From the NCBI RefSeq assembly GCF_027580225.2, contig NC_073354.2, positions 20,791,001 to 20,855,000 on the forward strand: DNA of 64,000 nt, read 5' to 3'. The notes below the pieces were generated by a model. That model did no database searches. It saw only the letters and a program-made list of their open reading frames with translations, and was not told the origin of the DNA. How positions within the stretch are numbered: the stretch's first letter is position 1; each line of letters starts with the position of its first letter. The DNA comes from Misgurnus anguillicaudatus. Lineage: Eukaryota > Chordata > Actinopteri > Cypriniformes > Cobitidae. The position numbers were made by a program, and so were the translations under genes. This document shows positions 23,941 to 35,566 of this stretch, piece by piece.

Positions 23941-24374
23941 AAAGGGGACATATCATGAAAATCTGACTTTTTTCATGTTTAAGTGCTATAATTGGGTCCC
24001 CAGTGCTTCTATCAACCAAAATATGAAAAATAACAACCCAGTAACTTAGTTTTGGTAAACCATTCTCTGCAAGCATGTGAAAAAATAGGTCATTGAAATT
24101 TGGCTCCCCTTCTGATGTCAGAAGGGGATAATACCGCCCCTTAATCTGCACTATCCAACCACGGCACTGCCATTTAGTGCAGAGATCAACTCATTTGCAT
24201 TTTAAAGGACACGTACACCTTTTTTTGCTCACACCTATAAGTGGCAATTTTAACATGCATTCTGAAAATATATTATCTGTGGGGTATTTTGAGCTAAAAC
24301 TTCACATATGTACTTTAGGGACACCAAAGATGTATTTAACATTTTAAAAAAGACTTGTGAAATGTCTCCTTTAA
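23941..24374 (+). mobile_element. MITE, aaaggggacat family, copy 1
   Basis: Ends are aaaggggacatatcatg and aatgtctcctttaa. Internal phrases (atgtttaagtgctataattgg, aagggga(t)aataccgcc, gagatcaactcatttgcat) recur in inverse orientation at 63367-63792. It is a non-coding DNA element. Confidence 0.65.
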
Positions 24375-24676
24375 ATAAAATCTTAATTTGTGTTCAAATA
24401 TGATATGTTGCAATTACAATCCATGATACCTCTCTGAGGTATGGCGGGAACATGCATATTTTGTTACAAAAGCAATCTCTCAATCTCGATTAAATATGTA
24501 TATTAAAACAAAAAATGTAATTGCTAATAGTGCACGAATTGTGTTTATCTTACAGAGTACAAACATGGAAACATTTAATAATTTATTGGTATTTAAAGTT
24601 TATTTCAACTGTTGTAAAGTAGAGGGACACCACTTGCCACCACAAATAAAGAATGATCCTAATATGACACCTAAGA

Positions 24677-25062
24677 TTAAAGGTGCAGTGTGTAAATTTT
24701 TGTGGCATCTAGTGGTGAGGTTGCGCATTGCAACCAACGGCTTAGTTCACTGCTCACCCCTTGCTTTTGAAACACATAGAGAAGCTACGTTAGCTGCCAC
24801 CAGACAAACATGTCATCATCGGAGCAACTTAGTAAAAAAGTTTGTCTGTTAAGGGCTTCTGTAGAAACATGGCGGCACAAAATGGCGACTTCCATGTAAG
24901 GAGACCCTCGGTGTATGTAGATAAAAACATCTCATTCTAAGGTAATGAAAACATAACAGTTCATAAAGAAAGGTCTTTATACACCCTTGATCATATAGTT
25001 TTGTATATTATTTTGCATTTCTGTCAAGAGATCCTTTTTAAAATTACACACTGCACCTTTAA
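24677..25062. mobile_element. TTAA-flanked MITE (aggtgcagtgtgtaa ends)
   Basis: TTAA is at both ends (24677-24680, 25059-25062). The termini aaggtgcagtgtgtaaatt and aattacacactgcacctt are inverted repeats. The 118-codon frame covering part of it is a by-product of this common fish element. Confidence 0.75.
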
Positions 25063-25142
25063 TATAATGACATTACTTACGTCGCCGAAATCAAAACTAC
25101 GCCCTTGATCAAAGGTGACTTAATGGGCATTCAACTATATTG

Positions 25143-25216
25143 TGTGTTCACTGGGAATCAAACCCATAACCTTGCACTGCCAACACAATGCTTAACTCTT
25201 CCGCTGAGCTACAGGA
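25143..25216 (-). repeat. tRNA-Ala-like sequence (SINE head or tRNA pseudogene)
   Basis: The minus strand reads tagctcagcggaagagt (box A), then gcattgtgttggcagtgc as anticodon arm, then ggtttgattccca (box B and T arm). The anticodon loop would give GGC (Ala). Acceptor pairing is limited to about four pairs and there are mismatches. No SINE body is obvious, so it is most likely a tRNA-derived repeat. Confidence 0.55.
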
Positions 25217-26917
25217 ACAGTTCATGCCTGGTTAGCATTTCCATTTCAGTAACATGGTTATGTAAAAAAATGTCAAAACATAAGTGTCTTATGAGTCAAA
25301 GTTATGTGTTTTACTACAGTATCCCCTAGTAGATTAATGTATATATAACTTTTTGCCACAGACACATTTTTCTGTGTACAGTTATGTCGCTTTCATACAT
25401 AAATCAGCAACTGACATTACAGCCATTGTCAGTGAGATCCATGAGGGAGGCACTGAAAGCAAAGTATGCCATTGGCTGGGAGATGAGTAGACATAGTGGG
25501 AATCTATGCAATGCCATCACATCAGCGTGCAAGCAGTCAGGCCATCTGGTCAGAGATATGTCTGGCTGCCACCTCCAGTGTGGAAGAACAGCAGACATTA
25601 ACCTTAATATTGAATTTTGAGGTTAATGTTCCTTATTCTCAATATGCCTTAATATGGACTACTGGCTAAAATACAATACATTACAATACAATACAATACA
25701 ATGCAATAATATGTCTCTTATTGTCTGATTATTCAGTCTTCCATTTAGAAACACCAGGTGGCGACAAACGAAAACAAATTGGTATTATTGAATGTTTATT
25801 TTGGATTAACACAATTTCACTATAAAACTATTATACTTTGTATGAATCTCATTCATACATTTCAGTACGATCTGCTTAATACGTCCAGTTTTTGTTTTAG
25901 TCGCTTCGTGCAAATTCATATCAGTTTAAAAAAAACCTGAAGCCTACTTGCTGCTGAACTTTTAAGTTGATTATGTTGTAATTGTTAAGCCAGACGTGCA
26001 AAAGAACAAGCTTGTGCGTGTGGCTACCTGTATATAAAATTTACAACGGACTTTAGGGCCTTGCTTATACTTACGTTTATCAGATCAATAATGAAATTTA
26101 AAATCTTCCTGTTTTTTCACAATCCACGTTTAAAGGGACTCTCCACCTTTTTTGAAAACATACTCATTTTAGTAGACTATTCCTTTAAAATGAGATATCT
26201 TTAAAGCATTAAAGTATGCCAGCTTTGCAGGTGATAATAAGACCACATCGGAAATAGTCTACTAAAAGGAAAAATTCTCTAAAAACTTTGGCTGGTGGGA
26301 ACTTTTTACAGTATGTAATTTTATACATTGTGGATACTACCCAACTTGAAGACTTGAAGAATTTTGGTTGTATAATGCTTCAAAAGATTCATAAAAAGGT
26401 TGAACCACTTTGGGATTTTCGTCATTTTCAGAATAGTTGAGTTAATTTTCTTATTTTTTTTCATATTGTTGCTATATGAAAAAAGCAGTATACAGAAGGT
26501 TTGGATGAATGAAATATAATATATTTTTCATTTAGTGTAAATAATCGTATTCACATGTAGATGCAGCATTACTTAAAGTAAACAAAGGGGACCATAAACT
26601 ATACAGATATTATTTAATTATTGTCACAAACGAATGATAAATGAGTGATAATCTGTTCTTGTGACAAATCTAAACCCACATATTGACTAAAGAATTATAA
26701 ATGAAACTCAAGTACTTACAGTAGTTAACACTTTATTGGCAAATGTACAAGTCTTATTGGTGGGAAATGTAACATAAAGACTGTGTTTGTTTTCGATAAA
26801 GCCCTGACAAATTTAAGTGCTAATTAAATATTACACACAGATATCATTTTACAGTTCAATAATTTGATGTATTTGCTGAGTGTTGGCTTTTGTTGCTTCT
26901 AAATATTAAATAATGAA
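25217..26917. other. Non-coding, small repeats
   Basis: Contains a pentanucleotide microsatellite (tacaa)n at about 25670-25705 and a short repeat near 26130-26290 (aaagggactctccacc). The frame at 25384-25620 lies in a locally less AT-rich block of about 200 bases, but has no matching splice donor and no recognisable family. Confidence 0.35.
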
Positions 26918-27197
26918 TTAAAGGAACAGTATGTAGCATTGTGGCCAAAACTGATATTGCAATCACAAAACTTGTGGCTAAAACTGGTACTGCAATCACA
27001 CAACTGGTGGCCAATACACAAAATGACAACATAAACATCAGTTGAGGGCTGCAACTCCACTTTTTAAATGACAATATCTTGGCCATAACACTGTTGTGAG
27101 TGATATTTGAAATGAAAATGATTTCTTAATGTCTAGTGACATATAAGGACCATTTTATGATTAATTGATATAAATTTCTTACATACTGTTCCTTTAA
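26918..27197. mobile_element. TTAA-flanked MITE (aaggaacagtatgtag ends)
   Basis: TTAA at 26918-26921 and 27194-27197. Inverted termini aaggaacagtatgta and tacatactgttcctt. The interior has repeated gcaatcaca / gtggc phrases. Non-coding. Confidence 0.75.
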
Positions 27198-28226
27198 GCA
27201 AAATGAAATCTGATCAAACAAAACTGTACAAACACCTATTTAGTCATATCTATTACAAAATAAACAAGAAATAAATACATTTTACTAAATTACAAAAAGT
27301 TAAAACTACTTTTTGAAATGAATGCACATGAATGTCATTGAATAAATGTCACCACTTAAAAAACATACATACAGAAAAATACTATAATAAAGTGCTATGT
27401 AGCTACCCACTAAATATTAACATCTGTTACCCAAATTCAGATTATTGGTTAACATGAACTGACAATGAAAAATACTTCTACAGCATTTATTAAGGTTTCA
27501 GGTATAATTCATGTTAATTTCAGCATTTATTAATACATTTTTAAAAGCAAATGTGGTAAATGATAACATTAATTAATGCACAATGAATTAACTTAATTAT
27601 GCTGGTATTAAATAACATTAGTAAATGCTGAAAAAGTAGTTAGCTAACACATTTACTAATGCATTCTGACTTATTTATACTGATAAAGAGTTGGATTCTT
27701 AGGCTAGCAAAGTTTAAAAAACTTTTTTTGCTGAATACTCTTCGTCAGGGTTCGTACAAGTTTTTTCGAGTGTTACATCACAATTCGCAGAAGTACAGAG
27801 AAAGTTCTTACAGTATATGGGCACTTCTCACCAAAAAGTGTAAAGTAAAACTGCATTAAATGTTTGTGTTTTGTTGGCAATCAGTGCATAAGAGCATATA
27901 ATGTAAACAATACGAAAGTATTCATTAAAAGTTATCCAGAGATAATGCAATGATGTATTGCCCGTGACTATTTAAAATGAGTACAGCTTTTATAAATTTG
28001 ACTACTAACTAAAGAATCTTTGGAGATATTAAGGATGCAATACTGCTCTATAGGTACCCAAGATTAACATGAGATGAATCTGTGTGTGTTATGTGACCTT
28101 TAACAAAATTCAACATTATTGTAAAGTGTTTACCAATTTTTATCCATTGTGTAACCAATTTTTCTTATATTTGTGCCATTTGAACCATACATTTAGCAAA
28201 CAAATCAATGGTTTTCTTACATTTTT
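27198..28226. other. 3' flank of asb2 gene 1
   Basis: No exon recognised. As the minus-strand gene ends at 28227, its 3' UTR must lie here. Minus-strand AATAAA hexamers (tttatt on the plus strand) occur near 27486 and 27524, but none is close enough to decide the end. Confidence 0.4.
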
Positions 28227-31200
28227 CTAATCTTGCTCTCGTTCTTGATGATTCAGGAATTTTATTAGCCTTGGAGCAACTGGAAGCTTGTGGATTTTCT
28301 TCAGTCTCTTAATCCCAAGCAGTTGCCGAATTTTCAGCCTGCAGAGCTGCAGCAGCGGTCGTGGAGGCACTGCAATCAGAACCAGCAAATCAGTACACAC
28401 TTTACTGAAGTCAATACATTAGGTAAGGTGAACTGTTTGGGTACACATACTAGCTTTCTCTCTGATGCAGTTCCAGTCAGGATAACTGTCCAGATGATCC
28501 CTGAGCCTCGCACATAGTTTCACGTGTCCGACGTAGTCAAGAAGCACGTCTATGACTGGCCCAGCCCATCGGGAGTAGTTATCAGCGGAGATCACCTCAC
28601 AGAACTAACAATGGAAATTGGTAAAATATAACTTGGTTCTATAGACGGTTTCATCGGACGCATCCGCATTGCTATGGATACTCGCCTGGCCCAAAGTTAA
28701 CTTTCGGTCTGTGCTTGTTCACTGGTCTGGCTAGTGACTAAACTGACATAATAAAAAATAAAAACGTTTTGTCTCCAAAAAACACAGCTGTGCAGATTTG
28801 GTAGCCAGGCAAGAATTTAAGGATGTGTAGTTAACATTGTATACATTTATTTTACACAGTAACGTTAGCTCAGTGAAATGGTTTACATGCCTTATCTATG
28901 ATTTAAACTAAGCTTGTTATACTTTTTATTAGAAATAATCTACTCTACAGAATTAGAAATAATCTACTCTGTTGTTTTTGATTTTATGTCGAAGTCTACC
29001 GGAAGTGAGGTTTGGGCCACAAAAGCCATTTGTTTATGTATGCTTCACACCACCCACCTGAACACAGGTCGGTTGCCTATCTTCATCATAGTCATCCACC
29101 CGATCACGTCTTGTCTTTATCGGTGGATGAGGATTGTTGCCGTAGACGCAATTAAAACACGACGTGGCGTCACAGCCGTGATCCATCAGATACTTCAGTA
29201 AAGTCAGGTACTTCATGCAGAACATAACAGTGGCTGGAAACGTTGTCGGATGGGTGGGTATGTAAGCGTTCACGTTAGCACCGTGTTCTACCAGCAGAGT
29301 CACCGTCTGTACGCAGCCCTGTCTCAAGGCTACCAAGAGCGGGTTGAACGTGTCCAGGTTTGGATTGGCACCAGCCTCCAGAAGCATAGTGGTGGCATCG
29401 ATGTTGTTGTTGATGACGGAGAAATATAGAGCGGTGCTGCGTCGATCTTCGTACATTTTCATGCGATCCTCGGACAGCATGGCGTTGACGTCGAATCCGG
29501 CCTCGATCAGCAATTCGAGAACATCGTCTCTGTTGCGCTCCGCTGCTAAATGGAGGGGGCTGATACCGGACCGTCTCACTCTGGCTTTACTTGTGGCTGG
29601 GATCAGCATAGATACTATACTGAAAATGAGAGGTTTGTGAGTGATATCTGAAAATCTATTGTATGTTGGGTTATTTTCAACCCATTGTTGGGTCAAATTA
29701 TGAACATTTAATTACTGTTTGCATGTGTTTCAAAGGCTTGCAAATGTTAACATTCAAGTGATTTTAAACCATTGAACCACAAAAAGGCGCTAAGTGAGCA
29801 TCTTTCTGTACGCACAGACGCACATGCGGTTGAATGTGTTGGGTAACTCCAGTCAGACGTGAACTATGCCCTTCAAAGATCAGAACTCTAGATGTGTAAA
29901 CTTTAGAAAGAGTTGCGCTACAGTGTCTCATACTGTGTAGTCGATTAAATACATTTGGAGAATAGAACAATGAAAAACAACGTAACGTTTTTATGTGGAG
30001 CGACGCGTTTAAGTGCACTTAAGAGTGCACCCACACACGGAGAGACGCTTTTCAAAAAGCAAGCGAAAAGAAAATCTTTCTGTTCCATACAAACAAAATT
30101 ATCTTCACAGTATTCTTTTTTCAATAAAAACATTTGTTTATGTCTTAAGTGTATGTGCAGATTAAAGTCAGAAACCAGTCTGTGCTTATTTGGTCTTAAA
30201 GAGAAAGTAACCTCAATTAACCTACTTTATGTAATTAATGTTAATCAAACAACCCAAGACAAAAAGAAAATCACTTCTGTAGCTCTAAAAAATAATAATT
30301 CAATTTAATTTATACAATAAAACAGTGTTATTATTCATTGGATTCGATTTCTGTAGCTAATGCTAATTTTAGACCTTAACTCTTTCCCCGCCAGGGTTTT
30401 TAAAAAAAGTTGCCAGCCAGCGCCAGCATTTTTCATGATTTTCACAAAAGTTTAATGCCTTCCAGAAAATGTTCTTCTTTAAATATATAAACAAACAATA
30501 TATCAATTGAAAGAACAGACCCTCTGCTTTCAAACAAAAAAAAACAGTTTCATCCTACCTTCATTAGTCCTCTCAAATATGGGTAGGTTTTTTCAAAAAC
30601 ACAAATTTTTGAGCAAAAAGCTGAGATAATTCCATTTTTGTGAAGGACTTTTGATAGAGATCAGATGCAGAGCGATCTTTAAAATATACACAGAGTTCTT
30701 TCTCTTTCACGTGAGGTGCTACTTCCGGGTTGTATAAGTTGCGGAATATCAATATCAATGGCGGCGAAAGAGTTAATGTGCAATTTTATTCTTTTTTATA
30801 AATGTTTGTAATTTCTTTATTTGTTATTAGATTTTTCCCACCCCTTTTTTTTGCTGATTCGAAAAATGATCCGATCCGTGCCTCAAAAATCGTAATGTGA
30901 TCCGAACCGTGAGTTTTGTGATCCGTCACACCCCTAGTTTATGATAAAAGAGACGCTCATTTGCCAGATACTCGCTTAATCTCATGTGTTATCAGAGTTT
31001 ACTGTTAAGGGAGTGTCTTGCGAGTATTTTGTGAACATGAGCGTCTCTTTTATCAAAAACCCTTTCGACGGATGTGCAGCAGGCACATACCTTGACAAGA
31101 CGCATAATGCACACAGGTTCACATGACGCAACAAACACATATTTTAAATTCACGCCACTCTGAAGGGAAGTCACTGGCCACCACTGTGTATGTCAGAACA

Positions 31201-34200
31201 AATAAAATAGACACATCTGAAATAAATCAAACTGTTATTTGCTTCTTTTTAGATAACTGCAAAGTCAAGCTTGAGTTAAGGTTACAGGTTAGCACATTCT
31301 TGCCACAGCACAGTTTTAAAGCAGCCATTTGAGACTTACTTAGTTGCACTGACATGTTTGCGGGTACACCCATAAGTGAGGAGGTCTTTGCTGAAAATAA
31401 TTGCAAAATCATAAAAGTATAAATGTATTAATCCTAAACTATCAATGGCCTCTGTAAATTAACTAATTTAGATTAACTTTGACCTGGGAGCATTGCTCCC
31501 AAAGTATATTTACTGTACTTTACTTACACATTAAGAAATTTGCATACCCGTCACTGCCGCGCTGGGCAGCGATATGAATTGGCAGCAGTCCTGTTTTGCC
31601 AGGCTTGTTAGCGTCTGCGTTTTGAGATAGAAGAAACTCAACGATCTCCTCATGACCATTCTTACAAGCTTCGTAGAGTGCCGTGGCTCCATCTGACGCC
31701 TGACTGTTGATATCGGCACCTGATAAAGCCATGAAACGTTTTTTTTTTTTTTTAGAAGGAGCCAGTAGATATTTGAATAGTTTGGAAAATGTCAAATCAA
31801 ACGTCAAAGATGACCAAATGCTACGAAAATGAATAATTACCATTTTTTAGAAGGAACCGAAGTGTATCCACCTTTCCGCTTTGGGCTGCCACAAAGATAG
31901 GAGTAATTCCATACATGTTGGCTTTGCCGACCTTGGCTCCAGCTTTCACAAGCATCTCGCAGATTTCCACATTGTTCCTGCACACAGCCTCATGAAGAGC
32001 CGTCCAGCCTTGAATGCAGCTTTTATTCACTGACGCACTGTGATTCAGTAGCATGGCAACCATTGCTGGGTTCTCCTTTTCACAAGCTGCCGATGTATAG
32101 ATTTCAGAGGATTATACTTAAGACAAATCGCTTTTCTTTGGTTTTGAAAAAAGCGTCTTTTAAATGCATAAATGACAGATGCTAGTTTATGTGAATGATA
32201 ATACCATATTACCTTTGTACAGTGGAGTCTCCCTGTCATTATTGACAATATCTGGGTCAGCCCCTTTCTCGAGAAGATACTCTGCACATGCAAGATGATC
32301 CCTGGACACAGCTAACATCAAAGCAGTCTGATCCTTTAGAGTGCGCTGGTTAACCATCCCAGGTTGAGCTTTCAGGATCGTAAAGTAAAACCAATTGGTT
32401 AAAGCTGCACTAAAGTGCTAAGCCTTAAATGAATGGGAATAGCGCGCTACCTTTCAGGAGAATTTTTATGCATTCAGCTTGTCCATAATATGCCGCCTCA
32501 TGCAGAGGAATCCATCCGTGTTTGTTTGCTGTAAGAAGGTTGCACCCAGATGTCTTAACCAATAGCCTTACTGTCCCAACATCACCTTCCCCAATGGCCT
32601 TTACAATAGGATCCATCTCCCTACAGAAGAAACCATGTAATTATAATACATCACTTGTTGCAGTTTAAAAGATGGTATGGTACACGTATCGAAAAGCGAC
32701 ACTAGCTTTTGCCAGATACTCGCATAATCTCATGCGTAATCAGAGTTTACTGTTAAGGGAGTGTCTTGCGTGTATTATGTGAACGTGAGCGTCTCTTTTA
32801 TCATAAACGTTTTTGACGCGTGTGCAGCAGGCACTTATTTTGACAAAACACGTGATGCACATGGTTCACGTGACACAACAAACACATATTTTGAATTTGG
32901 GCCCCTCAGATGAGCCGCCACTGTTAGTCAACCAGGTTTATACGAAACACCATACTGGTTGATAAACATTTTAAGCTGATGAGCAGCTGCACTCTTCAAA
33001 ATAAGGTTCCTATAAAGTTCTGTACACTGTTAGAAATATGGTCAAAATATGTACCCCAGCTGTCACTGGGCAGTACCTGTTCAAAAGGTCCTTTTAGGTA
33101 CCATTCGGTGTAAATATGTATACATTTATACATCTGAGGTACTATCATGAACTCTTTAGGTAAAAAGGAGCACTTTTTAAAAAGGTGCTGCCCCAGTAAC
33201 GCTAGGGTACATATTTTTTTGACAATTTTCACAGAAGGTTTCGGTTGCACAAAATATACTTTGTAGTGGAAAACTGTCTAGAGACATGTGTGTTTTAAGA
33301 ACCTTTTAAAGAACAAGTTCGGCATTCCACATCCAAAGCACCGCCCTCAGATTGTTCAAGACGAAACAGAACGGCCCTGACTGAAATTTCGACATATGCG
33401 GCTGCCCCGAGAATTTTCGGGTGTTTTTTGTATCACCTCCCACCTCTATAATGGCTATATAGGTGCACTGGAACAATCCTTCCTAAAATGCATTAAACTT
33501 TCATTTACAAAGACGTGAAACTCACAGAGTGGTCAGGGGTGTTCACTAACACGCCCACCCAAAAATCGCTGCAAAAGATGCCCTCCAACAGCTGTTCTAT
33601 CGTAGTTTTGTACAACTCCATTGACTTGTATTAGATGTGCTGTGAGGTACGGAATTACTCCGTGCCGTGAACTTTGTTTGTATTCTTGCAATTGGCAAAG
33701 GTGAATTATCGCCACCACCTGGGCTGGAGTGTCTATTATTCAAGCTCTCAACGGAAGAATATACGGGTGTGAGGCGTTTGGAAAAATAGGTCCACAAGTT
33801 TACAACGAATGCTAAAACACCTGTTGGAAAACATCCTTTGCAGCGATTCCCGTGCGAGCACATCAGTGAACACCCCCGACCATGTCGAAATTTCAGTCAA
33901 AACCATTCCACCTCATCACAAACAATCCGAAAACAGGGCTTTAAGTGTAAAATACCAAACTTGTCCTTTAAGGTTCTTTCAGGAACCAAAATTGTTGCTG
34001 TGAAGAAACCATCCTTGATAAAAGTGTGTGCCGGTCTACCATAAACTAGAAATTCACTAGAAGTAAACTGGAAAGTCATGCTTGTCTTTTCATCAGGAAT
34101 GTAAATCATATAAAAAAGAGACTTTTATGTTAAATAAATTGGGGAATTACTAACTCTTCATGCTCTGGAATGACCTGAATAGAGCCGTCGTATCTTCGGT

Positions 34201-35506
34201 AGGCCACCATCCGCTTGCCATAACCGGTGGTAAAGTGGCTGATCGACAACACGGTATCTGGGTTTGTTTGTTCTCTTCTGAAGAAAAAAGAGTTGTGTTT
34301 AGGTTAGAAAGTCACTTTATTTGTGCTCAAAGAAGTCTGCACCATAAATGAAGTCACTGCTCCACCAAGAAATTTTATTGACACACAACCTATTGTTAAA
34401 ACTGACATTTTTAAATAAACATTTAAATAAACATTAAACAAGCTTTATCCTTCTAAGACCCGAGCTTTTGGTTTGTCTATTTTGGGGTTAGGAAGAATCA
34501 ATAAATATAATAACCAAATATTTTTCATTAAACATGAAGTAGTGTAATTTTCCATGTTTGTGTACAAAGGGTTCCAGTTACACATAATTAAGTTTTGTGG
34601 TGCAAACATGTGAACATCCAGGTCTTAGGAGGTTAAAGTATTTTTTTTTTACAAAAATGTTTCAATAAAGTTGCCATCAAACAATGCACGCAGCTATAAA
34701 AAAATAAATCGAGTAATCAAACTAACATTTAACTTTCAAATAAAACCAAAATAAAATCTTTCAATGACGGGTCCATCACATCACAGGAAAAAAGAGACAT
34801 ATCCAATGTCAGATTAAAGGGGAAAAGTGCACCATAGGGCACAGCAAAGGATAGCATCTCTATTTTTAACCATTATGGCATGTTTGATGTGGGCTGTTGC
34901 AATCGTGTGAAGAGAGATAGGTGTAAAGCAGCTGTAACAGCCATCAGACGGGAAGGCATCTGTAAGTGATATTTTGACCTTCGCTGTGACTGGATCTACA
35001 AAGCATGACTAGAAAATTCGAATGGCAAAACATTTAAAAACATGTTGTGATCCTCTTGTTTACAAATAGTAAAGCACTTCTCAGTATTCTAGATTAACTT
35101 GTGTTTATATGGGTTCTGTATACAATGAATAAAAACGTTGTTGCTGGAATAAACAATGGTATTTTATTTGACTTTAATATTAATATTTTGTAATTGAACC
35201 TCATTTTCAATTGAATGAAGCACATCAAATTTTGTACCTAGGTGGATTGGCAGGGCATGCAGGTGGTTCAGGCTGTTGCTGGGCAGGTCTTGATGGGGCA
35301 ACTGGGCGTGATGATGCAGGTCTGTTTCGAGCAGTAGTGGTCTTTGTGCTGTCAGTCCCTGACCCGGAGCTATGAGCATCAGTGAGGCTGCGTTCAATTG
35401 CCAGCTGTAAGAGCTGATCATCAGACAGGTTACTATAGAGACTGTAGTCCGCAAAATCCATGGTGGTGACAGTGGAGCCTGACATGGACACACTGGCTGC
35501 TGCCAT
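28227..35506 (-). CDS. asb2: Ankyrin repeat and SOCS box protein, ASB2 paralogue 1
   Basis: ASB2 is the substrate-binding subunit of an Elongin B/C-Cullin 5-Rbx2 ubiquitin ligase that targets filamins and acts in muscle and blood cells. Nine coding exons read on the minus strand: 35506-35238, 34277-34155, 32620-32451, 32368-32213, 32086-31841, 31719-31548, 29619-29058, 28604-28451, 28369-28227. All have GT/AG borders and consistent phase, giving 664 aa (human long isoform is of similar size). Residues 29-44 form a ubiquitin-interacting motif (DDQLLQLAIERSL). About 12 ankyrin repeats span roughly 135-530, with signatures GWIPLHEAAYYGQ, GWTALHEAV, GISPLHLAAERNRDD and YEDRRSTALYF. The SOCS box begins near 622. 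Its BC box PLLQLCRLKI is intact, but the Cul5 box reads LPVA instead of LPLP. The start ATG at 35506 lies 8 bases after an acceptor, so a 5' UTR exon lies upstream. Gene 2 (41285-47834) is its tandem partner. Confidence 0.93.
28640..29040. mobile_element. MITE, tagacggtttcat family, copy B, in asb2 gene 1 intron
   Basis: It starts tatagacggtttcatcggac and follows the family through to accggaagtgaggtttgggcc and catttgtttatgt. The terminal 25 or so bases (gaaaccgtctata) are missing where it meets the splice donor of the 562-bp exon at 29057. It fills most of a 453-bp intron that is only 79 bp in gene 2. Confidence 0.65.
29700..30937 (-). mobile_element. Interspersed element, gtgtgacggatc family, in intron
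   Basis: The right end reads gatccgtcacacccctag. The internal sequence matches the copy at 14755-15590 (catgtgtttcaaaggcttgcaa, aaaaaggcgctaa, ctccagtcagacg). It occupies most of the 1.9-kb intron between the 172-bp and 562-bp exons of asb2 gene 1 and contains a further TTAA element. A short gttgggttattttcaaccca repeat precedes it. Confidence 0.55.
30376..30776. mobile_element. TTAA-flanked element nested in intronic repeat
   Basis: TTAA at 30376-30379 and 30773-30776, with termini actctttccccgcca and tggcggcgaaagagt as inverted repeats. A second copy lies at 62230-62556. Non-coding. Confidence 0.75.
30942..31170. repeat. Hairpin repeat, gagacgctc family, copy 1
   Basis: The arms tgataaaagagacgctca (30942-30959) and tgagcgtctcttttatca (31038-31055) form a perfect inverted repeat round about 78 bases. 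They are followed by a shared tail (gtgtgcagcaggcac-like, then aacaaacacatatttt). The same unit occurs at 32690-32925 and 40018-40330, bracketing asb2 gene 1. Confidence 0.7.
32690..32925. repeat. Hairpin repeat, gagacgctc family, copy 2
   Basis: Shares ttgccagatactcgcataatc, catgcgtaatcagagtttactg and the tail gtgcagcaggcacttattttgac with the copies at 30942 and 40018. The left arm is damaged (gaaaagcgacactagc), so the hairpin is incomplete. It lies in the third intron of asb2 gene 1. Confidence 0.65.
33005..33250. mobile_element. Short MITE-like repeat in asb2 gene 1 intron
   Basis: Contains the phrases gtaccccagctgtcactggg and gctgccccagtaacgctagggtac in inverse arrangement, with matching internal ggtacc / ttaggt motifs. 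It looks like a degraded inverted-repeat element. Non-coding. Confidence 0.45.
33290..34100. repeat. Interspersed repeat filling asb2 gene 1 intron
   Basis: About 800 bases with inverted elements such as gtgttcactaacacgcccacc and cgagcacatcagtgaacacc. There is no protein-coding exon. Its presence accounts for most of the 1.5-kb intron (104 bp in gene 2). The class is not resolved. Confidence 0.4.
34278..35237. other. Second intron of asb2 gene 1 with a possible small element
   Basis: Intron of 960 bases. About 34445-34640 is bounded by ccttctaagacccgagc and gtcttaggaggtt, a weak inverted pair suggesting a small element. The remainder is AT-rich with nothing recognised. The matching intron of gene 2 is 99 bases. 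Confidence 0.4.
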
Positions 35507-35566
35507 GATGGATGCTGAAAGAATCAAAACAATTCATTGTAAATAAAATACATCTGTTGCAGGGCA

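Noticed and set aside
24496..24852. 118-codon plus-strand frame
   Set aside because: Its 3' half is a common palindromic MITE and its 5' half is AT-rich filler. No splice or family support.
25143..25216. Functional tRNA-Ala gene
   Set aside because: Acceptor stem pairing is poor and box B deviates, so a tRNA-derived repeat is more likely.
25384..25620. 78-codon plus-strand frame with mixed composition
   Set aside because: No initiation context, no donor site and no recognisable domain. It may be a conserved non-coding block but cannot be supported as a gene.
29344..29640. 98-codon plus-strand frame
   Set aside because: Antisense shadow of the 562-bp ankyrin exon of asb2 gene 1.
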